Shown: positions 1 to 8,649 of the stretch, one piece after another | Numbering within the stretch: position 1 is the stretch's first letter | How the letters are laid out: every line of letters starts with the position of its first letter | DNA from: Hymenobacter arizonensis | GTDB taxonomy: Bacteria; Bacteroidota; Bacteroidia; Cytophagales; Hymenobacteraceae | Length of the DNA stretch: 64,000 bases | Reading direction: 5' to 3' | Assembly (NCBI RefSeq): GCF_900115775.1 | Contig: NZ_FOXS01000004.1 | Location: 310,001 to 374,000, forward strand | Notes under the pieces: generated by a model | Databases searched by the model: none | What the model was told of the DNA's origin: nothing | What the model saw: the letters and a program-made list of their open reading frames with translations, nothing else | Made by a program: the position numbers and the translations under genes

Positions 1-3000
1 TGGTTTTGCCGTAGCCGGGCGGCGACACCAGCAGCAGCAGGCCCATGAGGTCGGTGCGCTTGTCGGCCCCCGCCGTACCGATTTGCTTGGCCAGGTTGGC
101 GCCGATGAGCGGCAGGTACACTTCGTCAATCAGCTTGTTGCGCACGAAAGATGAGAGCACCCGTGGCCGGAACTCATTCAGCCGCAGCTCCTCGGTGAAG
201 CCATGCAATAGCTCCTTCTTCAGCGTGCCGAAGGCCTCGAACAGCGGCACCACCGTGTGCGCGTAGTGGTGCAGCCGGCGCCGGAATTCCGGGAAGTTCA
301 GCTGGCAGTTCCGCTCGTGAATGCGCGCATGGGAGCCTTGAAATCCCGCCAGCGTCTCACGCAGCGGCGTTCGGATGATGCGGGCCGGGACGAAGGAATT
401 GGTGAGGAGCAGCACCGCGCACTCGTCCCGAAACTCAGTGAGGTGCACGGTGGGCGACTGCTGCAAAAACGACTGCAGCCACTGCCGCACCAACTGAAAC
501 TGCGCGGCCGGCTGCTCAGCCAGCAATGCCACCGACGTTTCGTATTGCGCCGTAGCATTCCGCTCCTTCAGCGACTGCTGAAACAGCTGCAGCAACTCCG
601 CAGCTTCTGCCGCAATCACGAAGGTTTCGCCGCGGGTTAATTCGAAGAATAAATAGTCGCCGGCCTCGGCCAGATGTGCTGGCTGAAACAGGCCGGTGCC
701 CGCCGCAAACTCTTCTATCGCCAGCTGCAATTCCGCCTTCAGCACCTCGAACTCGCGTGAGTCCGGAAATACCTGCAGCAGCACGCCGATACCCTGCAGC
801 TGGTGCTGCCACGCCGCTTTCTTCTTGCGGCCCGTGAAGCCGTGCCAGTAGAGCGCCGCCGCTGCCCGCGCCTCGGTAGCGTAGCGCAGTAAATCGGCGG
901 TGCGGGTGAGGCGCACCAGGGCTTCGAGCAGCAGGGCCGCGTCGTGGTCGTGCACGCCTTTGAGGTAGCCTTCAGCGTACCGTGGGGCCATGAATTGCTG
1001 AACGTGCGCAGTCAGCTCGGCCACGGTAAGGTGCGAGAGCTCGGCCACCGACAGCACGGCGGGCGCGCCATCCTGGGCGGGCGCGGGGTGCTGGGCGGCT
1101 TGCAAAATCAGCCAGGCCAGGTACTCGGCGCGGTATACGTCGGCGTTTTCCGACACCACCGTTTGGTCCCACACGGCGCGGGAAGCCAGCACGGCGGAAT
1201 CGGTGATTTTCTGGAAGAAATTAGTGCCCGTGAGGTGGTAGTGCAAGTCGCCGTCGCGCAGCACCACGGTCAGCTCCAGCGGCTGGGTATTCACGGTGAA
1301 GGCGTAGGGGCCGAACTTCAGGGCCTGACCGCCGTCGGTAAACAGCTCGGCGCGGTCCTTGAGCTGGCGCACGGCGTCTTCCTTCACCGTTTTCAGGCGG
1401 CTCTGGATGTCGTCGGCCTTCACCGGGTCACCGAGGTTGAGCAGGTCCTGCACGGTCTGGCGCACCTTCTCCACCATCATATCCGAAGCGAAGTAACCGT
1501 TAATATCGGCCACGGTCTCGAAGCGGCCCAGGCGGTTTTGCACCGCTTTTAGAATGCGTTCGGCCGACTGCAGCAGGGCCGAAGCGCGCTGGTTGCGGGC
1601 TTCCACCAAGCTCACCTTGCGCGACTCAAACGCTTCGGATACTTCTTCGCGCTTGCCCGCCAGCTGGTTCAGGAACTGGTCGAATTCCGGGAATTTGCCT
1701 TCCAACTCTTCCAGCTGCACCATAAGCTTGGTGCTATACTCGTCGCACTTATTGGGCGCATCGCACAAGTCCAGGTAGTTTACCAACGCCTGGTCGAGCA
1801 GCTTGATTTGCGCCGTGAATTCTGCCTGGGCCTCGGTGCCGGCCAGGGCCTGCCGCCGCCGCTTCAGGGCCGCCCGAATCTGGTTGAAGCTGGCGTAAAT
1901 TGTCGAGATGTTATCGATGATGCGCGTGGTCTGCGTGGGGTCCTCCATCGGCAGGTTGCTCACCACTTCAATCAGCAATTCCAGCTCGCCCGATACCGCG
2001 TTGGCCTGCTTTTCCAGCTCGTTGGCTTCGGCCACTTTCTGCACCTTCTCAATGGCGTCGGTAATGGCCTGCACGCGCACGGCGTACGGCTTCAGCGCGT
2101 CGTCCTTCAGCAGGAAATCCACCGTTTGGCCGGCCACCTCCTTGCTGGTTTGCTCCAACTCAGCGGCAGCTTTTTCCACGGTGGGTAGCTCCACGTAGCG
2201 CAGCTCTTTAAGGGATATAACCTCGCCGCGCACGCCGCGCAGCTCCGCCAGCAGCTGCACAAACTCGTTCACGTCAGTAGCCGTGGTGCGCTTGATGCGG
2301 CCGGTCAGCTCATCGGCCTTGCCCAGCACGCGCTGGGTTTCGGCGCCCGTGCTTTTGCGGATGCTCAGCACCTTATCAAACTCGTCCACCGCCGCATTGG
2401 CAGCCTGCTGAATGTCGTGCAGCGGCACGGCCAGGGCCTGAGCCGCGGGCTCGCGCAGCCAGTGGTAGGTATCGGTGAGCGTGCCCGTGAGGCGAATCAA
2501 ATCCAGGTAGAGGCCGGCGTAGCTATCGTCCTTGCCCAGCAGCGTCAGCACCTCCTGCGCCTCCGACATGGCCCGCACAATTTCCTTGTTTCCCAGCTTG
2601 TAGAGATAGGAATCGGACGTGACCGGCAGCTCGAAATTCGGCGCCACATAGGGCGTCTGCCAGATTTGCACCGCGTGGTGCTTCTTGGGTTCGTCGTCCT
2701 TGCGGAAGTAGCACAGTTCGCCGTTCTCGAACAGCGCATAGCCGTGGCAACTAATCGGGTTATCGACCCGCTGCGCAATAATGTTGTACGAAAGCAACAG
2801 GTACGCGCCGTTTTCCTTGTTGAAGAAAACGTACAGAAAATCCTCCCCGTTGGGCGACACAATACGCTTTTCAAAAAGCATGTCGCGCAACCCTTTTTCA
2901 AATAATTTCCCCTCGCCGGTTTGCAAATAAAACCCGTGCGGAAAAACTAATCCCTGATTGTCCGGCAGCAGCACGCATGCCTCCGCCAGCGCATCCAAAC

Positions 3001-3868
3001 GCTGCGCAGTTTGCAGCTTCGCATTGTAAATAAAATACCGGTAATCCTGCTCCTGATAAGGCCGAATTTTCAGTAGAATAATATTGCCAACTACCGCATA
3101 ATAAATCTCCGAATCATCAAGGGTTTGGTCTTTATCCGCCACCGGCTCGGAGTAAATACCGCGCCCGTTTTCGGTGTTGTTTTCAATCTTAATGGTGAGG
3201 TCGCCGTGGATAGTTTCCACAAAAACCTTGTCCTCGATGCTGATATGCGGGTGTTTGCCGCTGCGCTGCATGTCGCGCGTGGTGCGCTTCCAGGTAAACT
3301 CGTGCTGCGGCGGAAACACGTATTCGTGGTCGCTGCGGTTGTCTAGGTAGGTGAGCGTATCACCCTGCAGCAGCCACTTAAACGTCTTGATATCGTTCGC
3401 GCTTTTGCCCACCCGAAATACCATAAACAGGTGCGGTCCGAGCTGCGCAAATTTCACAAATTGCGTGTTCTTGTAATACTTGTAGAGGTTGCGGAATTCC
3501 TCCGTGAATTGCGCGTTGGAAATAAGGTCCAACGGCAGCGGATGAAACTCGTGCTCCGCGTAAGAATACGCCCCAAATACATCCGACAATTCCACCTCGG
3601 TTTTCAAGCCGAGCAGCACGTTGTAGCCGAAGAGGAAATTGCGGCCCACCGGCACCATGTCCCACGGCACGCAATTGTGCTCGGTATTGATGCGGCCAGT
3701 CCCAATCAGCTTGGTGTCGATGGCGCCGAACACAGCTTTGCGCTCGGTGTTGAGGGCAGCGAGGCGTGTGCGCAGGTCCGCGCCGCTTTTCTGCAGGCGG
3801 TTGCGCAGGATTTCGTAGGTGCCGCCTTCTAGTTTGACGTCCGGAGTGGGCGCGGTGGTTGGTTCCAT
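1..3868 (-). CDS. DUF3686/AAA+ 'DNA repair ATPase'-like protein, C-terminus beyond window
   Basis: I translated the reverse strand directly: one uninterrupted frame runs from an ATG at 3868 (MEPTTAPTPDVKLEGG) to the left edge, about 1289 residues, and is still open there. The N-terminal few hundred residues resemble the DUF3686 region of the large Bacteroidota proteins annotated as DNA repair ATPases. The middle is charged and probably coiled coil. The last visible residues, about 1275-1289, read LLLLVSPPGYGKT, a Walker A P-loop of an AAA+ ATPase, so the ATPase domain is cut by the window edge. It is the last visible gene downstream of ybjN-like, pspA, yqiJ-like and flotillin genes on the same strand, separated from flotillin by a family A palindrome. 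The DNA-repair name is inherited from database naming; the neighbours suggest a membrane-stress role instead, which is inference. Confidence 0.85.
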   Translation of the reverse strand, partial: MEPTTAPTPDVKLEGGTYEILRNRLQKSGADLRTRLAALNTERKAVFGAIDTKLIGTGRINTEHNCVPWDMVPVGRNFLFGYNVLLGLKTEVELSDVFGAYSYAEHEFHPLPLDLISNAQFTEEFRNLYKYYKNTQFVKFAQLGPHLFMVFRVGKSANDIKTFKWLLQGDTLTYLDNRSDHEYVFPPQHEFTWKRTTRDMQRSGKHPHISIEDKVFVETIHGDLTIKIENNTENGRGIYSEPVADKDQTLDDSEIYYAVVGNIILLKIRPYQEQDYRYFIYNAKLQTAQRLDALAEACVLLPDNQGLVFPHGFYLQTGEGKLFEKGLRDMLFEKRIVSPNGEDFLYVFFNKENGAYLLLSYNIIAQRVDNPISCHGYALFENGELCYFRKDDEPKKHHAVQIWQTPYVAPNFELPVTSDSYLYKLGNKEIVRAMSEAQEVLTLLGKDDSYAGLYLDLIRLTGTLTDTYHWLREPAAQALAVPLHDIQQAANAAVDEFDKVLSIRKSTGAETQRVLGKADELTGRIKRTTATDVNEFVQLLAELRGVRGEVISLKELRYVELPTVEKAAAELEQTSKEVAGQTVDFLLKDDALKPYAVRVQAITDAIEKVQKVAEANELEKQANAVSGELELLIEVVSNLPMEDPTQTTRIIDNISTIYASFNQIRAALKRRRQALAGTEAQAEFTAQIKLLDQALVNYLDLCDAPNKCDEYSTKLMVQLEELEGKFPEFDQFLNQLAGKREEVSEAFESRKVSLVEARNQRASALLQSAERILKAVQNRLGRFETVADINGYFASDMMVEKVRQTVQDLLNLGDPVKADDIQSRLKTVKEDAVRQLKDRAELFTDGGQALKFGPYAFTVNTQPLELTVVLRDGDLHYHLTGTNFFQKITDSAVLASRAVWDQTVVSENADVYRAEYLAWLILQAAQHPAPAQDGAPAVLSVAELSHLTVAELTAHVQQFMAPRYAEGYLKGVHDHDAALLLEALVRLTRTADLLRYATEARAAAALYWHGFTGRKKKAAWQHQLQGIGVLLQVFPDSREFEVLKAELQLAIEEFAAGTGLFQPAHLAEAGDYLFFELTRGETFVIAAEAAELLQLFQQSLKERNATAQYETSVALLAEQPAAQFQLVRQWLQSFLQQSPTVHLTEFRDECAVLLLTNSFVPARIIRTPLRETLAGFQGSHARIHERNCQLNFPEFRRRLHHYAHTVVPLFEAFGTLKKELLHGFTEELRLNEFRPRVLSSFVRNKLIDEVYLPLIGANLAKQIGTAGADKRTDLMGLLLLVSPPGYGKT

Positions 3869-3919
3869 AGCAGGGTTGCCAGGGCAAGTAGTGGGGTAGT
3901 AATAGGAGGAAAGAACATC

Positions 3920-4101
3920 AAACTCCCCTCCTCAGCTGAGGAGGGGATGTTCGAGCCGCAGGCTCGGACGGGGGTGGTTGAAGTCGTTGAACGATACCCG
4001 AACATCGCAGTAATCATTGTTCTGCCATCGTTCAACGAGTTCAACCACCCCCGTTTGCGCTGGCGCGCAAACATCCCCTCCTCGTCTGAGGAGGGGAGTT
4101 T
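3920..4101. repeat. Family A long palindrome, copy 1
   Basis: The ends are inverted copies (aaactcccctcc at the left, ggaggggagttt at the right). Each arm has its own hairpins: cccctcctcagctgagg plus cgagccgcaggctcg on the left, tttgcgctggcgcgcaaa plus cctcgtctgagg on the right. The centre pairs cgttgaacgat with atcgttcaacg. It lies between the flotillin and ATPase genes. Related copies are at 11717-11965 and 41724-41916. Confidence 0.9.
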
Positions 4102-4113
4102 GTTGTTCTGGGG

Positions 4114-6288
4114 TTAGTTCAGGTTCAGCATCTTCACCTGCTTATCACCAATACCCAGCGCCGTGGCCGTGCTGGCCAGTTGCGTAATGGTGCTGCGCGT
4201 CGCATCATCCCCTGCCTTGTTCATCATCTGCAGCAGCAGGGCCGACACGCTCAGATTCTTCATGTCTTCCGAGCTCAGGCCGAACTGGTCCACGAACCGG
4301 CGCAGGTTGGTTTTGAAGTCGCCGCCGCCGTTGCCGTCGAGAGAGAAGAAGGCATCCTTCACAGTGCCGAGTACTTCGGAGTTGTGCACGGCGCGGTCTA
4401 TCATTTTGCCCTTGGTGATGGAGCCGATAATCTGGTCGAAGAACATGGTCTCGCCGCCCACGATGTCGATTTTGGCCGATTTCAAGGCTTCAGAAATCAC
4501 GCCGGCCTGGGCGCTGGCAATGTCCTTCTGAATGTTGATTTGCGCTAGCTCTACCGATTTTTCCTTGTCGAGGCGCAGCTTGAACTCTTCGTGGTCTTTG
4601 CCCACGCCGTCGAGCTTTTTCATGGCGTCGGCCTTGGCTTCGATGCCTTTGGCTTCCACTGCGAAGCGCTGCTCGTTCACCGTCACTTCGGCCAGGCCGC
4701 GCTTCTGGTCGGCTTCGGCTTTGGCTTCGATTACGCTGGCTTCGGAGAGGCCTTTTTCGAGGCTCACCTTGGCAGCTACTACACCCAGTTTCTCATCGGC
4801 TTCGGCCTGGGCCGTGGCTTTCACTTGAATGGCCTGCGCTTCGGCCGAGGCCGTGAGCTGCATTACGTTGGCTTCCGACTCGCCTTCCTTCTGACGGGCA
4901 ATGGCTTTGGCCTGCATCACCTGGGCTTCGGCCAGGCCCACGGCGCTGGCTTTGCTGGCTTCGGCTTCGGCCAGCACGCGGATGGCGGAGGAGCGGAATT
5001 CGGCCGAGGCCTTCTCGGCTTCGGCGTCAATCAGCGCCTGCTTGGCGCGGTACTCGGCGGCCTGCTTCTCCATGTCGGCGCTGCCAACCATGGCGATGGT
5101 GGCCTGCTCGGTTTCCTGGTGGGCCTTGGTCACGGCTACCAGCTTCTCGCGGTCGGCCGCAGCCTGGGCGCGGGTGTCCTTTATTTTTTCCTCCTCAATC
5201 ACCGTGGCTTTTTCCACCGTAATCCGCTCGCGGATGATGCCTTGAATGTTCTTACGCTCTTCTTCCAGCGCCTTTTCCTTTTCAATCTGGGCCAGGGCCA
5301 CGATGCGCTCCCGCTCGTTGATTTCCAGGGAACGAGCCTGCTCGACACGCTCGGTTTCCACGGCGTCGGTGCGCTGCTTGCTGCGCTCGGCCACCAGAAT
5401 CTGGCGGTCGCGGTTCTGCTCCGAAATCTTGATTTCCTCGTCGGCGGCGATGCGGGCTTTCTCACCTTTCAGCCGCTCCTCCTGCCGCACTTTTTCGGTT
5501 TCAGACGCTTCGCGGGCCTTGATGTTGGCAATTTCCCGGTACTGCTTTTCCTGGGTTTCAGCCAGCTGCTTTTCCAACTGCAGAATGGTTTCCTGCGCCT
5601 CCACGTCCTGCTTCTTGATGGTTTTCTGCTGGTCGCGCTGCAGCTGGTTGGCCTGAATCTTCTGCTCTGAGGTGAGGGCAATGATTTTCTTGATGCCCTC
5701 GGCGTCGAGAATGTTATCTTGGTTCAGCGAGTGTAGGGGAGTTTGCTCGAGGTAGTCAATGGCGCAGTCGTCGAGCACGTAGCCGTTCAGGTCGGTGCCA
5801 ATGATGCGCAGAATTTCCTGCTTGAACTGCTCGCGGGAGTTGTAGAGCTCAATGAAATCGAAGTGCTTGCCCACGGTTTTCAGCGCTTCCGAAAACTTGG
5901 CATCGAACAGGCTTTCGAGGGCTACGGGGTCGGAGGCGCGGTGGGCGCCGATGCTTTGGGCCACATTCACCACGTCTTCGTGGGTTTTGTTGACGCGCAC
6001 AAAGAAGTTCACCTTTACGTCGGCGCGCATATTGTCTTTGCACACCAGACCCTCGGCGCCCGAGCGGGCAATGACAATTGCCTTCAGCTTGATGTCCATC
6101 ACCTCCAGCTTGTGCAGGATGGGCACCACGATGATGCCGGAGAACGAAACTTTGGCATCGCCCATGCCGGTGCGGAGCAGGGCCTCGCCCTGAACCGCCT
6201 TCTTGTACATCTTGGCAATAACGGCCAGGAAACCAAGGAGAAACAGGCCGACGATAATCAGGACGGCCCAGGAAAGTGAGACTAACAT
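4114..6288 (-). CDS. Flotillin-family (YqiK-like) membrane scaffold protein
   Basis: Starts at the ATG giving MLVSLSWAVLIIVGLFLLG, one N-terminal membrane helix; the longer frame from 6399 adds an unlikely leader. About 724 residues: a band-7/SPFH domain follows the helix (roughly 30-200), then a very long Ala/Glu/Lys-rich coiled coil with repeated AEAxxKA-like segments (roughly 220-600), then a flotillin-type C-terminal region ending KQVKMLNLN. Flotillins oligomerise at the inner membrane and organise membrane microdomains. The gene directly upstream encodes a YqiJ/NfeD-like protein, the usual partner of bacterial flotillins, and PspA is one gene further up. The assignment to the family is firm; the exact cellular role is inferred. 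Confidence 0.93.
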   Translation of the reverse strand: MLVSLSWAVLIIVGLFLLGFLAVIAKMYKKAVQGEALLRTGMGDAKVSFSGIIVVPILHKLEVMDIKLKAIVIARSGAEGLVCKDNMRADVKVNFFVRVNKTHEDVVNVAQSIGAHRASDPVALESLFDAKFSEALKTVGKHFDFIELYNSREQFKQEILRIIGTDLNGYVLDDCAIDYLEQTPLHSLNQDNILDAEGIKKIIALTSEQKIQANQLQRDQQKTIKKQDVEAQETILQLEKQLAETQEKQYREIANIKAREASETEKVRQEERLKGEKARIAADEEIKISEQNRDRQILVAERSKQRTDAVETERVEQARSLEINERERIVALAQIEKEKALEEERKNIQGIIRERITVEKATVIEEEKIKDTRAQAAADREKLVAVTKAHQETEQATIAMVGSADMEKQAAEYRAKQALIDAEAEKASAEFRSSAIRVLAEAEASKASAVGLAEAQVMQAKAIARQKEGESEANVMQLTASAEAQAIQVKATAQAEADEKLGVVAAKVSLEKGLSEASVIEAKAEADQKRGLAEVTVNEQRFAVEAKGIEAKADAMKKLDGVGKDHEEFKLRLDKEKSVELAQINIQKDIASAQAGVISEALKSAKIDIVGGETMFFDQIIGSITKGKMIDRAVHNSEVLGTVKDAFFSLDGNGGGDFKTNLRRFVDQFGLSSEDMKNLSVSALLLQMMNKAGDDATRSTITQLASTATALGIGDKQVKMLNLN

Positions 6289-6453
6289 GTGAGTAGGGGT
6301 TGTTAAATAGGTAGGTTTTGGTTGGTTAATCAAAAAGGTGTCCGATGAAGCCGAAGCACCAGTCAAGAATGACATCAGTGGTAGCCTCGAAAACCTCACT
6401 AGTCAGCCAGTCTCGGCACGATTTAAGGAAGGACATCATTCGAAAACGGGAGG

Positions 6454-7104
6454 CTAGTGCGCAGCAAAAGGCTCAATCAAATAGCATTTCCTTGCCGCGT
6501 CAAAATCAATCACCAGCGCTGTTTCGCCTTTGCCGAGCGGCGCTTTCGTGCTCCGCACATTCAGCATCAGCGGCGCGCCGTCGATGCGCACCGAAGCCTG
6601 GCCCAGGTGCTCGGCCGTGGCGGGCAGCAGCACCGTGCACACCTTGCCGATGACCACGGCGCCCGCATCATGGTCTTTCTCCATGGCCGTGAACAGCTTC
6701 ACGAAAGGCAACGTGAGGAACTTGGCTACGAAAAGGCTGCCAACGAACAACGGTAGGGAAAACGCGAGCCCGAGCGGGAGGGAAGTGTTGCCGGTGTAGT
6801 AATTGAGCAAGATGCTGCCCACCCACATTGGCAAAAACACGAAGCTGAGAAATATCATGAGGGGGATGCGACCAAGGTTGAAGAAGGCCAGCGCGCCGTT
6901 GAGCCAACTCGTGCCCATGCCCTCGTGGGGCGCGTCGCTGTCGAAATGCGGGTGGCCGTGGTCGCTGATATCCAGGTCCACGGTTTTCATGTCGAGCAGG
7001 CCCACTACAACGGTGAGCCAGTATAGCAGCACAAACACCAATAGGGACGTGGGCAGCAGATTAGGCGGCAGAACGGCCGCTTGTAAAAGTTCGGTCATGG
7101 GCAT
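6454..7104 (-). CDS. YqiJ/NfeD-like membrane protein with OB-fold tail
   Basis: About 216 residues. Hydrophobic helices are visible near residues 18-38, 78-100 and 110-130 (LLVFVLLYWLTVVVGLLDM and later segments), with a His/Asp-rich stretch (DISDHGHPHFDSD) between helices 1 and 2. The soluble C-terminal part (about 140-216) resembles the OB-fold of NfeD/YqiJ proteins (VIGKVCTVLLPATAEHLGQA). Such proteins are encoded next to SPFH/flotillin proteins and work with them. It sits 165 bp upstream of the flotillin gene and 64 bp downstream of pspA on the same strand. A second ATG lies two codons in (7098); either is possible. Confidence 0.85.
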   Translation of the reverse strand: MPMTELLQAAVLPPNLLPTSLLVFVLLYWLTVVVGLLDMKTVDLDISDHGHPHFDSDAPHEGMGTSWLNGALAFFNLGRIPLMIFLSFVFLPMWVGSILLNYYTGNTSLPLGLAFSLPLFVGSLFVAKFLTLPFVKLFTAMEKDHDAGAVVIGKVCTVLLPATAEHLGQASVRIDGAPLMLNVRSTKAPLGKGETALVIDFDAARKCYLIEPFAAH

Positions 7105-7168
7105 AACTAGGGCAGCTTAAAGGTAGGAGTATTGCAATGATTCCAAAGCCAGCCCGGCGCGCTTGGGC

Positions 7169-7876
7169 CTATTCGGTGTAGCCCAGCTTTGCTTTCAGCG
7201 CCTTAAGGTCTTCGCTGGCTTTGCCGGCCCCGCTGCCCCCCAGGGCCTTGTCGATTTCGGCGTCGATGCTCTTGCTGGTGTTGGCGATTTCGCCGTACGA
7301 TTCGGCCAGGGCCTCCTGCACGGCAATTTTCTCTTTCATGCGCTCAAGCAAGCTCACCGTGCCCGACGAGTCGAGCTGCGCCAGCTGCTTGTTGATGGTG
7401 ATGGTGGCGGTGCTCACCGTCACGCGGGCCTTCAGGGTTTTCAGTTCGTTTTCCCACTGGCTGATGGTCGACTTGAGCGTGCTCACGTTCTGGTCCATCT
7501 GGGCGGCCGAGTGCTCGAATTTCTCTTGTTCGGTGGCGGCGCGGGCGGCCTGGGCTTCGTTTTCGGCCTTTTTCAGCAGGGCTTCGCCGGCGAGGCGGTC
7601 GGCTTCGGCAGCGTCCATGTCGCCTTTGTGAGCGCGCTGGAGCAGCAGCACGGCCTTGCTTTCGTAGTCCGAGGCTTTGGTGCGGAAGCTTTCGCCTTCG
7701 TTGCGGGCCCGAATGGCCATGGCCTTCACTTCGGCCAGGCCGTGCAGGCTTTTGTCGAGGTCCTGGCGCAGGTCGCGCAGGCCCTGCTCGGTCATTTTGA
7801 TGGGGTCTTCGAGTTGATTGACGGCCGAGTGGGCTTCCGACTGGCCGATTTTGAAGAGGCGGTTGAGGATGTTCAT
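7169..7876 (-). CDS. pspA: PspA/IM30 family envelope stress protein
   Basis: 235 residues beginning MNILNRLFKIGQSEAHSAVN, matching the amphipathic start of PspA/Vipp1 proteins (ESCRT-III superfamily), followed by an almost entirely helical coiled-coil body with the typical DPIKMTEQGLRDLRQDL segment near residues 25-40. PspA binds and stabilises stressed inner membrane. It is flanked in the same direction by the ybjN-like gene upstream and the yqiJ-like gene downstream. A family B palindrome lies between it and the ybjN-like gene. Regulation is unknown; there is no PspF-type activator here, only the divergent XRE gene. Confidence 0.93.
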   Translation of the reverse strand: MNILNRLFKIGQSEAHSAVNQLEDPIKMTEQGLRDLRQDLDKSLHGLAEVKAMAIRARNEGESFRTKASDYESKAVLLLQRAHKGDMDAAEADRLAGEALLKKAENEAQAARAATEQEKFEHSAAQMDQNVSTLKSTISQWENELKTLKARVTVSTATITINKQLAQLDSSGTVSLLERMKEKIAVQEALAESYGEIANTSKSIDAEIDKALGGSGAGKASEDLKALKAKLGYTE

Positions 7877-7938
7877 GGCGTTGGGGATATTAATGACGTG
7901 GAGACTTTGTCGTTTTATTCTGGAAGCAGAACGGCCTG

Positions 7939-8093
7939 TAGAGCGCAGCCAGGGACCTCAACCCCCTGACCCCCTCTCCCGTGGAGAGGGGGAACCGGAA
8001 ATGCACCTTTCAGGAATCGTCAGGCTCCCCTCTCCGCGGGAGAGGGGTCGTACCCGGCAGGGCCGGGGGTGAGGTTCCCCAGCTGCGCTCTAG
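7939..8093. repeat. Family B palindrome, copy 1 (inside PspA operon)
   Basis: Outer arms tagagcgcagc and gctgcgctcta pair, then acctcaacccc pairs with ggggtgaggt, and ccccctctcccgtggagaggggg forms an inner hairpin mirrored by ccctctccgcgggagaggg. It fills the gap between the ybjN-like gene and pspA, so it could act as a processing or attenuation site within the operon transcript. Confidence 0.88.
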
Positions 8094-8100
8094 ACGCTCC

Positions 8101-8502
8101 TTATGTGCCTTTCGAGAACTGAATCAGTTCATCAGCAAACTCGCTGAGCAGCAAACCCAGCGAATTCACACAAGCATCAAGCTCGGCCAAATCCAGCGAG
8201 TCGATTTGCAGCGTGTCGCGGAAGATGAGCTTGCAGCCGGACTCATCGAGCGCGAAAGCCCCGTGGATGATGTCGCGGTTCTTTTGCAATAGGCGCTGGT
8301 ACACTTCCAGCGAGGGGGCAGGCAGGTCGAGCAGGTACTGCTCCATAATCAGCAGCGGGTCGCCGCAGCCGATGACGAGGTTCCGGATGGCCAACTCCGG
8401 TTTATCGACTACAAACACGCCTTCTTGCTCGTCGGCGTGGCAGATGTCGAAGCCTAACTCTAGGAGGTGGCCTTTGATGGTAGCGAAGTAGGGGTTGGCC
8501 AT
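8101..8502 (-). CDS. YbjN / Tir-chaperone-fold small protein
   Basis: About 133 residues from the ATG at 8502 (MANPYFATIKGHLLELGF); the upstream in-frame ATG would add a hydrophobic leader that does not fit. The pattern (VFVVDKPELAIRNLVIGCGDPLLIMEQYLLDL, then two helices) resembles YbjN/type III secretion chaperone-like domains, which bind partner proteins. It is the first gene of the PspA-YqiJ-flotillin-ATPase operon, transcribed divergently from the XRE regulator. Function here is unknown; a chaperone or adaptor role for the membrane-stress proteins is inference. Confidence 0.8.
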   Translation of the reverse strand: MANPYFATIKGHLLELGFDICHADEQEGVFVVDKPELAIRNLVIGCGDPLLIMEQYLLDLPAPSLEVYQRLLQKNRDIIHGAFALDESGCKLIFRDTLQIDSLDLAELDACVNSLGLLLSEFADELIQFSKGT

Positions 8503-8615
8503 ATGCAGAAAGAAGATGAGAAAAGCCAAGTGCTCAAAAAAGTAGCGAGAGTGGCAGGCTCTTCGCTGACTTCGTGGTAGATTTACGATGCAATGATAAG
8601 CAAAGTTTTGAATAT

Positions 8616-8630
8616 GCTCAAAGTTTGAGC
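8616..8630. promoter_or_regulatory. Perfect palindrome in divergent promoter region, candidate XRE operator
   Basis: GCTCAAAGTTTGAGC is a perfect inverted repeat around one central base, 20 bp before the XRE start and about 115 bp before the ybjN-like start. A related sequence (caaagttttg) lies just to its left. Placement in the only divergent spacer makes it a reasonable binding site for the XRE protein, but this is inferred from position and symmetry only. Confidence 0.5.
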
Positions 8631-8649
8631 GAAATAATTTTTTGGTAAC

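Noticed and set aside
257..1552. Several plus-strand frames in the first 3.9 kb
   Set aside because: The reverse strand carries one continuous frame with a P-loop over the whole stretch; the plus-strand frames have no recognisable features.
4591..5670. Plus-strand open frame of 359 codons rich in Gly, Phe and Leu
   Set aside because: Antisense to the repetitive coiled coil of flotillin; its repeats mirror the AEA-type repeats of that gene.
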